Source: Paenibacillus herberti
GTDB taxonomy: Bacteria; Bacillota; Bacilli; Paenibacillales; Paenibacillaceae
Assembly (NCBI RefSeq): GCF_002233675.1
Contig: NZ_NMUQ01000001.1
Coordinates: 444,680-508,679, forward strand
DNA: 64,000 bases
Direction: 5' to 3'
Shown: in pieces, positions 7,718-16,176 of the stretch
Position numbering within the stretch: the first letter of the stretch is position 1
Layout: the number at the start of each line of letters is the position of its first letter
Made by a program: the position numbers and the translations under genes
Notes under the pieces: generated by a model
Database searches by the model: none
What the model was told of the DNA's origin: nothing
The model's input: the letters and a program-made list of their open reading frames with translations, nothing else

Positions 7718-8266
7718 GTGGTAGAGCCTGGTCTCATACGAGCCGCTCAACAGGGCGATCGCGACGCTCTCGTGTCCCTATTGCGCGACATAGAGAATCA
7801 CGTTTATCGGACCGCCTATTATATTCTGGGTAATGAACAGGACGCGTTGGACGCTTCGCAGGAAGCACTTATTCGAATTTATACCAAGATTAACTCCTAC
7901 GAAGAGAAGGCGCAGTTCAAAACATGGATCCAGCGGATCGTCACGAATATTTGCATTGATAAATTCCGCCGCACGAAGCCGGTTGTTTCCATAGAAGAGC
8001 ATGACATGGTCTTCCGGGAAAAGCAGGACGTGGAGGAAGAAGTCTTGTCCGCTTATGCGGCCAAGGATATTCGAGAGGCAATCGACAAGCTGCCGGATCA
8101 CCACAGAGCTGTTGTTGTGCTTCGTTACTTACAGGATTTCTCTTATAACGAGATCGCGGATTCGCTTGATCTTCCGCTGAATACAGTAAAATCCTACTTG
8201 TTCCGAGCCAGACAGCAACTGCAGACTCTGCTCCATGATTATCAGAAGGGTGGTGTCCGAGGATGA
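7718..8266 (+). CDS. ECF sigma factor (SigW-like)
   Basis: This is an extracytoplasmic-function RNA polymerase sigma factor of 182 residues. Region 2 (about 20-90) has DALDASQEALIRIYTKI and the FKTWIQRIVTNICIDKFRR stretch. Region 4 (about 120-175) has LPDHHRAVVVLRYLQDFSY and the helix-turn-helix LPLNTVKSYLFRARQQL. GTG is the start, placed after AGAGAGGGGGA. The stop overlaps the next start as ATGA, and that gene encodes a membrane protein with a zinc-finger-like N-terminus, the usual anti-sigma arrangement. It most resembles SigW/SigV-type stress sigma factors, but the regulon cannot be read here. Confidence 0.9.
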   Translation: MVEPGLIRAAQQGDRDALVSLLRDIENHVYRTAYYILGNEQDALDASQEALIRIYTKINSYEEKAQFKTWIQRIVTNICIDKFRRTKPVVSIEEHDMVFREKQDVEEEVLSAYAAKDIREAIDKLPDHHRAVVVLRYLQDFSYNEIADSLDLPLNTVKSYLFRARQQLQTLLHDYQKGGVRG

Positions 8267-9363
8267 CTTGTCAAGAGGTGGTAGATTATATGAATCGATA
8301 TCTAGACGGCGATCTTGACGAGCATGAGCGCTTGCTTTTAATGGAGCATCTCAACGAATGCCCGGATGATCAGGAACTGTTCGAGAGGCTGAAGCGGTTG
8401 TCCAGCGATCTCGAAGAGCTGCCGAAGATTGTTCCTCCGTTTAGCCTGGTGGACTCCATTTTACCGCAGCTGGCCGAGATCGACGACCTTCGAGACGCTA
8501 AGGCGGCATCACTTGAGGGCGTATCTCTTTCGTTGAACGAGTCAGAAGAAGCCGCTGCCGAGGAGGAATCAGAGTCCCCTGCTGAAGCTCGCTCCGTCCG
8601 GCGCAGTGGCGCTTCCCGCTTTAGCAAGCGCGCCCGCATCTGGACGGGCTCTACGGCAGCTGCAGCGGCAGCCGTCATCATCCTGCTGGCGGTGCCTTGG
8701 GGCTCGACGAGCCTAGATAAACAGCTCGCGATGGATGGAGGATCGGAGACCTCCCAAGCGGGAATATTTAATAAAAAGGCTGTAGAGGAAGAAAGCAGCG
8801 CAGCACAAGCCAGCAATATGCAGAAGCGTATCGCGGATGCTCCTGAGTCTTCGGCAGATCCGCTCCAGCAGGGAGGTACTGTACCTACGGCAACCGATCC
8901 TGAGCGCTCGCTTTCGGGTGATTCAGCTAAGGGACAGAACGAAATAAACAATAATAGGATCGGTCCATCTGTTCCATCGGGAGGCGGTAAGGGCTCCACG
9001 ACTTATCCGTCGCCGGGCAGCGGCGGTTTCAACAACGATGCTCCGGGCGGCTGGTCAGCTACACCTGGCTTCACTTCACCCTCTCCGGATGGTATTGCCA
9101 ACCAAAGAGGATTGATGGCGGTGCCTGAGGTGACCTACTCGCCGGACGGCCAATACAGCTATTCCATCAGCCAGGGCTGGGTAGTCATTCAAAAAGAGGA
9201 CGGCGGCAAGCAATTCGACCATACTTTCGAGGGGGCCATCACGGAACCGGCATGGAGCGGTGACAGCCGTTATCTGACGGTAGCCGTGCAGGCAAAGGCA
9301 GGCCAGGTCTTGACGTATAAGATCGATGTGGAGGATGGGTCCTTCGAAAAAACAGAGGGTTGA
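8263..9363 (+). CDS. Anti-sigma factor, zinc-finger type with extracellular domain
   Basis: A 366-residue single-pass membrane protein that should hold the adjacent ECF sigma factor inactive. The N-terminus (MTCQEVVDYMNRYLDGDLDE ... EHLNECPD) matches the anti-sigma zinc-binding domain, with Cys3 and the HxxxC pair as ligands. One membrane helix lies at about residues 128-145 (TAAAAAAVIILLAVPW). Outside follows a long Ser/Gly/Pro-rich segment and a C-terminal domain with SPDGQYSYSI and SGDSRYLTVAV, which resembles WD40/TolB-like beta-propeller repeats. It is translationally coupled to the sigma gene. The extracellular part would be the sensor, and regulated proteolysis is the usual release mechanism, although no protease gene lies next to it. 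Confidence 0.8.
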   Translation: MTCQEVVDYMNRYLDGDLDEHERLLLMEHLNECPDDQELFERLKRLSSDLEELPKIVPPFSLVDSILPQLAEIDDLRDAKAASLEGVSLSLNESEEAAAEEESESPAEARSVRRSGASRFSKRARIWTGSTAAAAAAVIILLAVPWGSTSLDKQLAMDGGSETSQAGIFNKKAVEEESSAAQASNMQKRIADAPESSADPLQQGGTVPTATDPERSLSGDSAKGQNEINNNRIGPSVPSGGGKGSTTYPSPGSGGFNNDAPGGWSATPGFTSPSPDGIANQRGLMAVPEVTYSPDGQYSYSISQGWVVIQKEDGGKQFDHTFEGAITEPAWSGDSRYLTVAVQAKAGQVLTYKIDVEDGSFEKTEG

Positions 9364-9510
9364 TAAGCACAAATTAGCGGGTATTTGCGTATACTGTCTT
9401 AAGCGGTATGCACCGGGGCGGACGCGGCCCCTGGCATCGTATGACCATCGGCGAAGGGTACCTAGGATCCCTTCTGTGCGATGTTTATATAGATGTTCCG
9501 ATCCTCGCGG

Positions 9511-9553
9511 CAAGGGATGTCTTCGTCTTCGGACGGGGGCATCCCTTGTTTTG
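9511..9553 (+). terminator. Rho-independent terminator after the sigma operon
   Basis: CAAGGGATG and CATCCCTTG form the stem around a loop of about 20 bases, with TTTT following. It separates the sigma operon from holA. Confidence 0.7.
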
Positions 9554-9566
9554 GTCTTGCAGCGGC

Positions 9567-9595
9567 TTGCTGTAGCAGGGAATCTGTCCTATGAT
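9567..9595 (+). promoter_or_regulatory. holA promoter
   Basis: TTGCTG and TATGAT are separated by 17 bases and end 29 bases before the holA start. Confidence 0.6.
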
Positions 9596-9624
9596 GGGAC
9601 AACAAGCAGGGAGGATGAAGCGTG

Positions 9625-10710
9625 ATGCAGGCAAGGGATGCGATGAAAGAAATTCGCGCCGGCCGAATCGCCCCGGTGTATGCGGCATTCGGCAAAGACC
9701 GTTATCGGATGGGGCAATTCGCCGCCATGCTGACAGATAAGCTTTTGGCTCCAGAGGAGAAGGAGCTGGGCATGGTCCGCTTCGACACGTCGGAGACGGC
9801 GCTGGAAGAAATTGTAGCGGAAGCGGAGACGCTGCCGTTTTTTGTGCCGCGCAAGCTGATTGTCGTGCGAGATAGCGCGGTACTATGCGCTGCGGCCAAG
9901 GAAAATGGAAAGCTGGACCATAAAGTGGAACGGTTCTTATCTTATATGGAACAGCCTTCCGAGACGAGTGTTATTTTGTTCCTGGTACAGGCGGACAAGC
10001 TGGATGAGCGTCGCAAGATCGTCAAGCTGCTCAAAGAACGTAACCTAATCGTTGCCTTTCCGGAGTTGACCGAGGGAGAGCTGGCTACATGGGCAGTGAG
10101 ACGGGCATTGGACCAGAAGCGTACGCTGGATGAAGATGCTGCACAGCTGCTCGTCGCTCGGCTCGGCACGGGCATGCAATTGCTAGCTCAGGAAGTGGAT
10201 AAGCTTTGCTTATATGCCGGTGAAGGCGGCGTCATCGCTAAAGAGGATGTATCCCGGCAGACGGCGGCCAGTGTGGAAGAGGATGTATTTGCGCTGATTG
10301 ATGCAATTGCAGAGCTGCGCATGGACCGCACGCTGGGGCTCTATCGCGAGCTGCTGCTGCGCAAGGAGGAGCCGATTCGTATCGCGGCTCTCATAGCTCG
10401 GCAACTGCGTATCATGCTTCAGATCAAGGAGCTGGAGAGGCATCGGTACTCGCCGCAGCAAATGGCAGGCCAGCTCGGGCTGCATCCTTACGCGGTCAAG
10501 CTAGCTGCAGAGAAGGCCCGGCGCTTCGAAACGGCTGTGCTTGGTAAACATTTGGCGGCGTTAGCGGATCTGGACTTTAAGATGAAGACGGGTCAGGTGG
10601 AAAAAGAGCTCGGCCTCCAGCTGTTTTTCCTTTCGATGGGAGCAGATGCGGTCGCAGCAGGAAGTGCGTCTGGTAGCCTCTCCGGGTCAGTTGGGAGCAG
10701 ACGGGAATAA
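9625..10710 (+). CDS. holA: DNA polymerase III subunit delta
   Basis: This clamp-loader delta subunit opens the beta clamp so it can be placed on DNA. The 361-residue protein is of normal length. The AAA+-like N-terminal half includes MKEIRAGRIAPVYAAFGKDR and FFVPRKLIVVRDS, followed by the LIRARQLR-like helical region (RIAALIARQLRIMLQIKEL) and the family-typical LGLHPYAVKLAAEKAR and the final KTGQVEKELGLQLFFLSM. ATG at 9625 is preferred behind GGGAGG, while the GTG immediately before it is an alternative. In Bacillales holA commonly lies near rpsT and gpr, as here, although a PHP gene intervenes. A terminator shared with that convergent gene follows. Confidence 0.93.
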   Translation: MQARDAMKEIRAGRIAPVYAAFGKDRYRMGQFAAMLTDKLLAPEEKELGMVRFDTSETALEEIVAEAETLPFFVPRKLIVVRDSAVLCAAAKENGKLDHKVERFLSYMEQPSETSVILFLVQADKLDERRKIVKLLKERNLIVAFPELTEGELATWAVRRALDQKRTLDEDAAQLLVARLGTGMQLLAQEVDKLCLYAGEGGVIAKEDVSRQTAASVEEDVFALIDAIAELRMDRTLGLYRELLLRKEEPIRIAALIARQLRIMLQIKELERHRYSPQQMAGQLGLHPYAVKLAAEKARRFETAVLGKHLAALADLDFKMKTGQVEKELGLQLFFLSMGADAVAAGSASGSLSGSVGSRRE

Positions 10711-10727
10711 GCCGGCCAAATCAAAAA

Positions 10728-10763
10728 AAGGCAGCCTGGGTGAAAATCATCCAAGGCTGCCTT
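10728..10763. terminator. Bidirectional terminator
   Basis: The stem AAGGCAGCCT/AGGCTGCCTT lies between the convergent holA and PHP genes, with A and T flanks on both sides. Confidence 0.8.
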
Positions 10764-10769
10764 CTAAAT

Positions 10770-12356
10770 TTAGTTTCTCCCATGTCCCTTCTCGTCTTGT
10801 CTTGACTTAGCATCGACGAAAATCGGGTTGGAGTAGAACCACAGATCATTGTAGTTCCGCTCATTAATCTCCTTGAAGCGTGCCTCATTATCCTCGGTTG
10901 AGGATTTTACGTCCACGAGCGGCTCTCCATTCAACGTTTCTCCCTCTACATTGACACCGAGGTTAGTGCCGCGCAAACGGAAGTACATATCTTTCTCCGT
11001 TACCTTCACAGGATAGCTCATTTCATAATAGCCGTCCTTGGTGGCCCTCCAGTCCTTGCTCGTGAAGCGTTTGAGCACCTTTGTGGAGCCGTTGGTTTCG
11101 TTGTTGTAAACATCCGTACCCGGCTGAGCCTTGCCTTTGACAACGCCGGAGATTAGATCGATGTGATCGACCTTCACAGGATCGCCGTTATTGTTCAACT
11201 TTGGACTTTTGAAACGGATTTTGAGCGTGATGATATCGCCGCGCTTCGCTTTCAGCGTCTCACCCATTTCAGCCCTTTGGCCGCCTTTGCCAGCCTTGAA
11301 ATCCAACTCGTTGATTAGATCGCCGAACACGGAGAAGGATTTGCCGGAGCGCATGCCTTCCATAACGTCTTGCATATCGTTGCCTTTGACGTAGGTGTAG
11401 TTTTTGGAGTATTGGCCAGGCGCGTATCCACTGGAGTAGAGACGATTGTCGCTAATATAAAAATGAGCATCGGAATTCGAGAAATTCCAGAAATGACGGC
11501 CTTCGCCGAGCAGTGCATCCCAAGCTCCACCGAGCTTGGCAAGCATGTAATCCGAGCCGCCGTAGGTGCGGTTTTGTGGCGTCTCAAGGTTCAAGCCGCC
11601 CCGATCGGGCTCCATTTGATTGCCAACCATGCCCTCGAAGCCGAAAGCTACATTCGGAGCGATGTTATTGAAATCGCGGAAGTCAGTAATCGTATATACC
11701 GTTTTGCGAGAAGGATGGTTGAAGATAAGGAAGCTGTTGTTGCGCATATTGGCTTCAAGCCATTTGAACGCTTTGCGTGCATCCGCGGGAGTGGTAAAGG
11801 CACGGCTGTTTTTAGCTTCCCACTTGGTGATGTCCGCAGGATCGAAGTATTTGGCTTCACGGTTAGTGAACAAATATTCAAACTCGCTAACGGCTTTCAG
11901 CAGTTCAGGAGAGTTAGGCTTGTCCGTCATGAGGCCGACGCCAGCATGTTCATAGGTAGGAATGTCCCACTCGAAGCTGGTAAACATAATTTTCCCTGGG
12001 TATTTCCCAGCATCTTGCAACGCATTGATTTTGGGAATCCCATAGTCGGCCATGCCTTTGGACAACGGGATGGGCCCGCCAGGAATTTCTTTACCCTCGT
12101 CATCCCGTTTCTCCATGCGCAGATGATCGGAGGTCGCCATCCAATCCAGGCCATATTTATTGAAGCCGAGATCCATCACATTTGTGAGGGAATACTGGGC
12201 ATCATCAGACTGATACGTATGAACATGATATTCTCCAGCCAGCCATTTTCCGCGTTCTTCTTTTTGCATGGGCATGGGTGCGGCCGAGACAATTTGCATG
12301 AAGCTGAGTGTGGATAAAGGCAAGCTAAGAATAAGAGCGAGATGTTTTTTCCTCAT
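10770..12356 (-). CDS. Secreted PHP-domain phosphoesterase-like protein
   Basis: A 528-residue exported protein with a PHP (polymerase and histidinol phosphatase) metal-dependent hydrolase domain. A signal peptide runs from MRKKHLALILSLPL to the VSA-AP cleavage site at about residue 26. Metal-binding motifs are visible as GEYHVHTYQSDD and WMATSDHL near the N-terminus, then FIFNHPSR and NFSNSDAHF. The C-terminal ~170 residues look like a beta-rich domain. The substrate is unknown: members act on phosphate esters or phosphodiesters outside the cell. ATG at 12356 sits 9 bases after GGAGGA; an in-frame TTG two codons earlier is less likely. It is a single-gene unit converging with holA. Confidence 0.8.
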   Translation of the reverse strand: MRKKHLALILSLPLSTLSFMQIVSAAPMPMQKEERGKWLAGEYHVHTYQSDDAQYSLTNVMDLGFNKYGLDWMATSDHLRMEKRDDEGKEIPGGPIPLSKGMADYGIPKINALQDAGKYPGKIMFTSFEWDIPTYEHAGVGLMTDKPNSPELLKAVSEFEYLFTNREAKYFDPADITKWEAKNSRAFTTPADARKAFKWLEANMRNNSFLIFNHPSRKTVYTITDFRDFNNIAPNVAFGFEGMVGNQMEPDRGGLNLETPQNRTYGGSDYMLAKLGGAWDALLGEGRHFWNFSNSDAHFYISDNRLYSSGYAPGQYSKNYTYVKGNDMQDVMEGMRSGKSFSVFGDLINELDFKAGKGGQRAEMGETLKAKRGDIITLKIRFKSPKLNNNGDPVKVDHIDLISGVVKGKAQPGTDVYNNETNGSTKVLKRFTSKDWRATKDGYYEMSYPVKVTEKDMYFRLRGTNLGVNVEGETLNGEPLVDVKSSTEDNEARFKEINERNYNDLWFYSNPIFVDAKSRQDEKGHGRN

Positions 12357-12484
12357 TGTCAAAGATTCCTCCAGTATGTCTGGTATCGAAACTATCCTCG
12401 TGGTGTCAAGGCCAGTGTAAGTTCAGACGGAGGAAAATACAATTTAAAGTATTGTAAAGTGGGCTTAAATGAGCCAGTAAAAAC

Positions 12485-12519
12485 AAATAACCCCGCTCCG
12501 GGAAGGAGCGGGGTTATTC
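12485..12519. terminator. rpsT terminator
   Basis: The GC-rich hairpin AATAACCCCGCTCC/GGAGCGGGGTTATT lies just after the rpsT stop, with a T run on the minus strand. Confidence 0.9.
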
Positions 12520-12533
12520 AGCCTAAGCGGACA

Positions 12534-12806
12534 TTAAGCTTGGGACGTCAGGACGTTCAGCTTTTTGGCCAGGCGGGATTTTTTGCGGGCTGCTGCGTTT
12601 TTATGGATCAGGCCTTTAGTAACGGCTTTGTCCAGCTTCTTCGTAGCGACGATCAGGGCAGCCTTCGCTACTTCTGCATCGGTACCAGCAATAGCGACAT
12701 CAGCAGACTTTACAGCCGTGCGGAGCGCCGATTTTTGGGAAGCGTTCAAAGCGCGGCGTTTTTCGTTCGTTTTCACGCGTTTAATAGCGGATTTGATGTT
12801 TGGCAC
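12534..12806 (-). CDS. rpsT: 30S ribosomal protein S20
   Basis: This is the 90-residue ribosomal protein S20, which binds the 5' domain of 16S rRNA. The sequence begins [17 protein letters not shown] and continues with the typical basic helices and [16 protein letters not shown] near the end. GTG is the start, set by AGGAGGTGA at the ideal distance; the longer open frame upstream is not translated. It is divergent from gpr, the usual Bacillales arrangement, and has its own good promoter and a strong terminator. Confidence 0.96.
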   Translation of the reverse strand: MPNIKSAIKRVKTNEKRRALNASQKSALRTAVKSADVAIAGTDAEVAKAALIVATKKLDKAVTKGLIHKNAAARKKSRLAKKLNVLTSQA

Positions 12807-12861
12807 TTGAGATTCACCTCCTACAAGGGGTAACACCCCGTACTGCAACACAACTTAAAGT

Positions 12862-12890
12862 ATCTTATCATGCACATGTCCAAATTGCAA
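12862..12890 (-). promoter_or_regulatory. rpsT promoter
   Basis: On the minus strand TTGCAA and TAAGAT are separated by 17 bases, about 55 bases before the rpsT start. Confidence 0.65.
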
Positions 12891-12920
12891 CCATTCAGGA
12901 AGGATGAGGGAACGTCCGCA

Positions 12921-12950
12921 GAATAAGAAAACGACATATTTAACACACTA
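12921..12950 (+). promoter_or_regulatory. Candidate sigma-G promoter of gpr
   Basis: GAATA and CACACTA are separated by 18 bases. The sigma-G consensus is GNATR and CATNNTA, so there is one mismatch. gpr is a known forespore sigma-F/sigma-G gene in Bacillus, which supports the assignment. Confidence 0.5.
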
Positions 12951-12980
12951 AGGGAAAACCGGGCAGAGGAGCTGTAGCGT

Positions 12981-13988
12981 ATGACCCATGATATCGATTT
13001 GAGCCTGTATGCCGTGCATACCGACCTAGCGCTGGAAGCGAAGGAAATGGCGGAGCAGAGCAATGGAGGGCCGATTCCGGGCGTTGTTTCGGAGTCACAT
13101 GAAGAAGACGGTATTACGATTACCCGGTTGCAGGTGCAGAACGAAGCAGGCTCGCGTGCAATCGGCAAAATTATCGGCAATTATGTGACGTTCGAGGTGC
13201 CGGAGCTGCGCACGCATGACTCGGAGCTTGGAGATAAGGTGGCGACGAGCTTTGCTAAGGAGTTCGAACGCTTCCTGCAGCAAATCGGTGTAGCAACGGA
13301 TGCCGGGGTTCTAATCGTCGGCTTGGGCAACTGGAATGTGACGCCGGATGCTCTGGGACCGCTTGTCGTGGAAAACACGATGGTAACGAGACAGTTTTTT
13401 GAGTTAATGCCGGATCAGGTTGCACCGGGATATCGAGCGGTCAGTGCGGTTGCACCGGGCGTACTTGGTATTACGGGTATTGAGTCGAGTGAAATCGTGC
13501 AGGGCATCATCGAAAAAACACGTCCCGATCTTGTCATCGCCATTGACGCGCTGGCTTCGCGCTCGCTGGAGAGGGTTAACACAACTATTCAAATTGCGGA
13601 CACAGGCATTCATCCTGGCTCTGGCATAGGCAACAAGCGCAAGGGGCTGACGAAGGAAATACTCGGCGTTCCTGTCGTAGCAATTGGTGTTCCAACGGTT
13701 GTGTATGCCTCTACACTAGTGAATAGTGCCTTTGATATGATGAAGAAGCATTTCCAGAAGGAGCAAGGAGATACGAGCCAGCTGATGGGGCTGGTCGACC
13801 AACTGGCGGAGCAGGAGAGGCTGGCGCTCGTCAAAGAGGTTCTCTCTCCACTGAAACATGATCTCTTGGTCACGCCAAAAGAAATCGACCAGTTCATCGA
13901 AGATATTGCCAATGTCATCGCCAGCGGATTGAATGCGGCACTGCATGAAGCTATCGATACGAACAATGTAGCGGCGTATACTCACTAA
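12981..13988 (+). CDS. gpr: Germination protease GPR
   Basis: This 335-residue A25-family protease degrades the small acid-soluble proteins that coat spore DNA, so freeing amino acids at germination. It is made as a zymogen in the forespore; the N-terminal peptide [20 protein letters not shown] includes the site where self-cleavage removes a propeptide. The core has [39 protein letters not shown] and [12 protein letters not shown], all characteristic. The ATG follows AGAGGAG. It is divergent from rpsT and leads the spore block gpr-spoIIP-yqxA; a terminator separates it from spoIIP. Confidence 0.96.
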   Translation: MTHDIDLSLYAVHTDLALEAKEMAEQSNGGPIPGVVSESHEEDGITITRLQVQNEAGSRAIGKIIGNYVTFEVPELRTHDSELGDKVATSFAKEFERFLQQIGVATDAGVLIVGLGNWNVTPDALGPLVVENTMVTRQFFELMPDQVAPGYRAVSAVAPGVLGITGIESSEIVQGIIEKTRPDLVIAIDALASRSLERVNTTIQIADTGIHPGSGIGNKRKGLTKEILGVPVVAIGVPTVVYASTLVNSAFDMMKKHFQKEQGDTSQLMGLVDQLAEQERLALVKEVLSPLKHDLLVTPKEIDQFIEDIANVIASGLNAALHEAIDTNNVAAYTH

Positions 13989-14054
13989 AAGGTATTCCTT
14001 TAAAAAGGTAGAGCAGTACCGCATGAAGGCAGACATTATGTACAAAACTTGTTG

Positions 14055-14092
14055 GGCATGGCCTCGGTACTGTACCGGGTTCATGCCTTTTT
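14055..14092 (+). terminator. gpr terminator
   Basis: The hairpin GGCATG...CGGTAC/GTACCG...CATGCC is followed by TTTTT. Confidence 0.85.
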
Positions 14093-14279
14093 GCATTGTT
14101 ATGACCAGCCATACGGGCCATACAGCTCAAAATGACGAAATGATACCATCGAAATCTAGCGGCCCTCCTATTCTCTTTCTTTTTGCTATCTTCGTTCTAT
14201 CAGTTCTCCAGCGCTCATAGATTAGTAGCAGACCGTGAATCGTCACCGGCGAAATCCGTGCGGCTTCAGGAGGACAACA

Positions 14280-15515
14280 ATGAAACGAACCTTTATTCAG
14301 GCAAACATAGGCAGCTTGCGCATCCGGCGCTTTTTGACCGCAGGGAGAACCTTTGCCGTCATGAGTTTATGCTCGATGATGGTGTTCGTATTTGCGGGAG
14401 CTTTTTCCATGGTGAGGGAACATCAAGGGGCAAGCTCGCTAAAAGGACTTGCATCCGTGGTTTCAACCGCGTTTTTCGCGGATATGCTAGGAATGGAAAT
14501 GCCTTCGTTCCGCAACCCTGCAGACAGCCGTTTCTCAGACCGTCAGCTTAGCGGCTACGTTCTGGAAAAGCTGACGGAAGTCAATCCCTCCAATCCGCGC
14601 AGCCTGCTGGCGGCCGGTTTGCCTGGCATGCCGGCTCCTGGAAGTCCAGTTCTGCCGCTCCAGGAAGCGGAAGGCGGGCAGAAGCCGCCTCAGGGGGAAG
14701 AGGAGCCCGCGCCGGGTCAGCTTGGATCAGAGGAGCCTGATGGCCATGATGCCGGAGCGGAGGGCATAGGCGAAGGTGTAGGCCCGGTCGGGGAAGTTCC
14801 GGATGCGCCGGCCGGAGAGAACGGAGCCGGCAGTGGAAGCAATTCGCCGGACAAGCCTTCAAGCGAGGCTGGCGGACAGGGGCGTAAAGGCGTTTTTATT
14901 TACCAGACACATTCTAGGGAGTCATTCGCACCGGAGCTAGCTGACGGCAAAAGCGATCCCCAGTCAGACAAAATCAATGTTGGTCAGGTAGGGAAGAAGT
15001 TGGCAGAGCAACTGGAAAGCATGGGTATTGGAGCGCTTCACTCCAGCGTCGATTATCCCACCGCGATTCCTGGATATGACTGGCCTTTGAGTTATAAATA
15101 CTCTAAAAAGACGGTTACGGAAGCAATGAGCACAAACAAGGATCTCCGCTATTTTATCGATATCCACCGGGACTCGCAGAAGCGAAAGTTGACAACTATA
15201 GCATTCGATGGCAAGGACTACGCTAAAGTCTTTTTCGTCATCGGTAAGGGCAATCCGAACTGGAAGCAAAATGAAGCATTCGCCGAGGCGATTGATGAGC
15301 GTCTGGAAAAGAAATACCCCGGCTTGTCCAGAGGGATTTTAGGGAAATCCTCTAATGGCGGCAGGAACAATGGCGAGTACAATCAGTCTCTCTCCGCCAA
15401 CAGCATTCTGGTCGAGATGGGAGGCGTGGACAATACTTTGGAGGAATGCTACCGGACTACGGAGATTTTGGCCAGTGTGATTGCAGATCTGTATTTTGAG
15501 GACCAGAAGGCATAA
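14280..15515 (+). CDS. spoIIP: Stage II sporulation protein P
   Basis: SpoIIP is a membrane-anchored peptidoglycan amidase/endopeptidase. With SpoIID and SpoIIM it drives engulfment of the forespore. A membrane anchor lies at about residues 22-42. A Pro/Gly/Glu-rich linker (about 115-200) leads into the catalytic domain, which begins GVFIYQTHSRESF, has YFIDIHRDSQ and ends with SILVEMGGVDNTLEECYRT. The zinc-ligand histidines are those in QTHSRE and DIHRD, and a conserved Glu lies in LVEMGG. The ATG at 14280 is placed after CAGGAGG. The linker is longer than in Bacillus subtilis. The gene lies between gpr and a yqxA-like gene, as expected. Confidence 0.95.
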   Translation: MKRTFIQANIGSLRIRRFLTAGRTFAVMSLCSMMVFVFAGAFSMVREHQGASSLKGLASVVSTAFFADMLGMEMPSFRNPADSRFSDRQLSGYVLEKLTEVNPSNPRSLLAAGLPGMPAPGSPVLPLQEAEGGQKPPQGEEEPAPGQLGSEEPDGHDAGAEGIGEGVGPVGEVPDAPAGENGAGSGSNSPDKPSSEAGGQGRKGVFIYQTHSRESFAPELADGKSDPQSDKINVGQVGKKLAEQLESMGIGALHSSVDYPTAIPGYDWPLSYKYSKKTVTEAMSTNKDLRYFIDIHRDSQKRKLTTIAFDGKDYAKVFFVIGKGNPNWKQNEAFAEAIDERLEKKYPGLSRGILGKSSNGGRNNGEYNQSLSANSILVEMGGVDNTLEECYRTTEILASVIADLYFEDQKA

Positions 15516-15584
15516 CAAGAGGAATGGACGCATTCGGTAATTTCCGGCGATCCAATTTCCCCCAATATTAAGGAGGAACCAAGC

Positions 15585-16094
15585 ATGAGAAAAAGCCCGC
15601 TGAAATGGACGATTGTAGGAGCTGCGCTGGCGGCGGTACTGCTGTTCGGCATGGAAATGACGGCGGGCGGCATCAGTCGGGTTTATGGACCGGTGGAGGG
15701 CAGCGAGCCGGCCAAGGTTGGCCGTTATGCTGAAGCGGCTCGTGAGCTGGAAATACAGAAGGCTGAGCTGCAGCAGTTAAAGTATGAAGCTGAACTGAAG
15801 CGGCTCCAGAGCAAATATGGCATAGCCCCACAGGAAAAAGAGCCTGCGGTGGAAGCCTTTCTCGGTGATGAGGAATCGGTGTACACCAGCAATGGGGAGA
15901 GCAACAATCTTCAAGGCGAAGCTGCAGATAGTTATGCGAACAGCGGGTATTCCACCCGGCTGCCTGGCATAGAAGACCCCGACGGCGAAACAGGCGTGAA
16001 CCGGTTGGCAGACGGTACAGCAGGCATGCTGCAAAGTGTGTCGAGTTCAGGAATCCGCTTCATCGTGACGCTGTTTGACTCCATGACACAGTAG
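15585..16094 (+). CDS. yqxA: YqxA-like (DUF3679) membrane protein
   Basis: A 169-residue protein with one N-terminal membrane helix (about 8-26) followed by the DUF3679-like signature LFGMEMTAGGISRVYGP. In B. subtilis yqxA sits between spoIIP and lepA, exactly this position. A coiled-coil-prone stretch (about 50-80, ARELEIQKAELQQLKYEA) follows, and the C-terminus is predicted extracytoplasmic. The function of YqxA is not established, although expression in sporulation is inferred from its neighbours. It is longer than the Bacillus form. The start is the ATG behind AAGGAGG. Confidence 0.7.
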   Translation: MRKSPLKWTIVGAALAAVLLFGMEMTAGGISRVYGPVEGSEPAKVGRYAEAARELEIQKAELQQLKYEAELKRLQSKYGIAPQEKEPAVEAFLGDEESVYTSNGESNNLQGEAADSYANSGYSTRLPGIEDPDGETGVNRLADGTAGMLQSVSSSGIRFIVTLFDSMTQ

Positions 16095-16110
16095 TCGCTG
16101 GCGGTTCTCA

Positions 16111-16139
16111 TTGCCCCCCTCATCCCAAAAAGGTATAAT
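16111..16139 (+). promoter_or_regulatory. lepA promoter
   Basis: TTGCCC and TATAAT are separated by 17 bases, 37 bases before the lepA start. Confidence 0.7.
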
Positions 16140-16176
16140 AAAGGTTAGTCATATTGAGGGGTGTGGATAGCAAAGC

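Noticed and set aside
11370-12317. Long plus-strand frame opposite the PHP gene
   Set aside because: It mirrors the codon structure of the minus-strand gene, which has a signal peptide and metal motifs; the plus frame has no family features.
12807-12851. Longer S20 protein starting upstream of GTG 12806
   Set aside because: The extension contains the AGGAGGTGA ribosome binding site, and the known S20 N-terminus starts at PNIKS.
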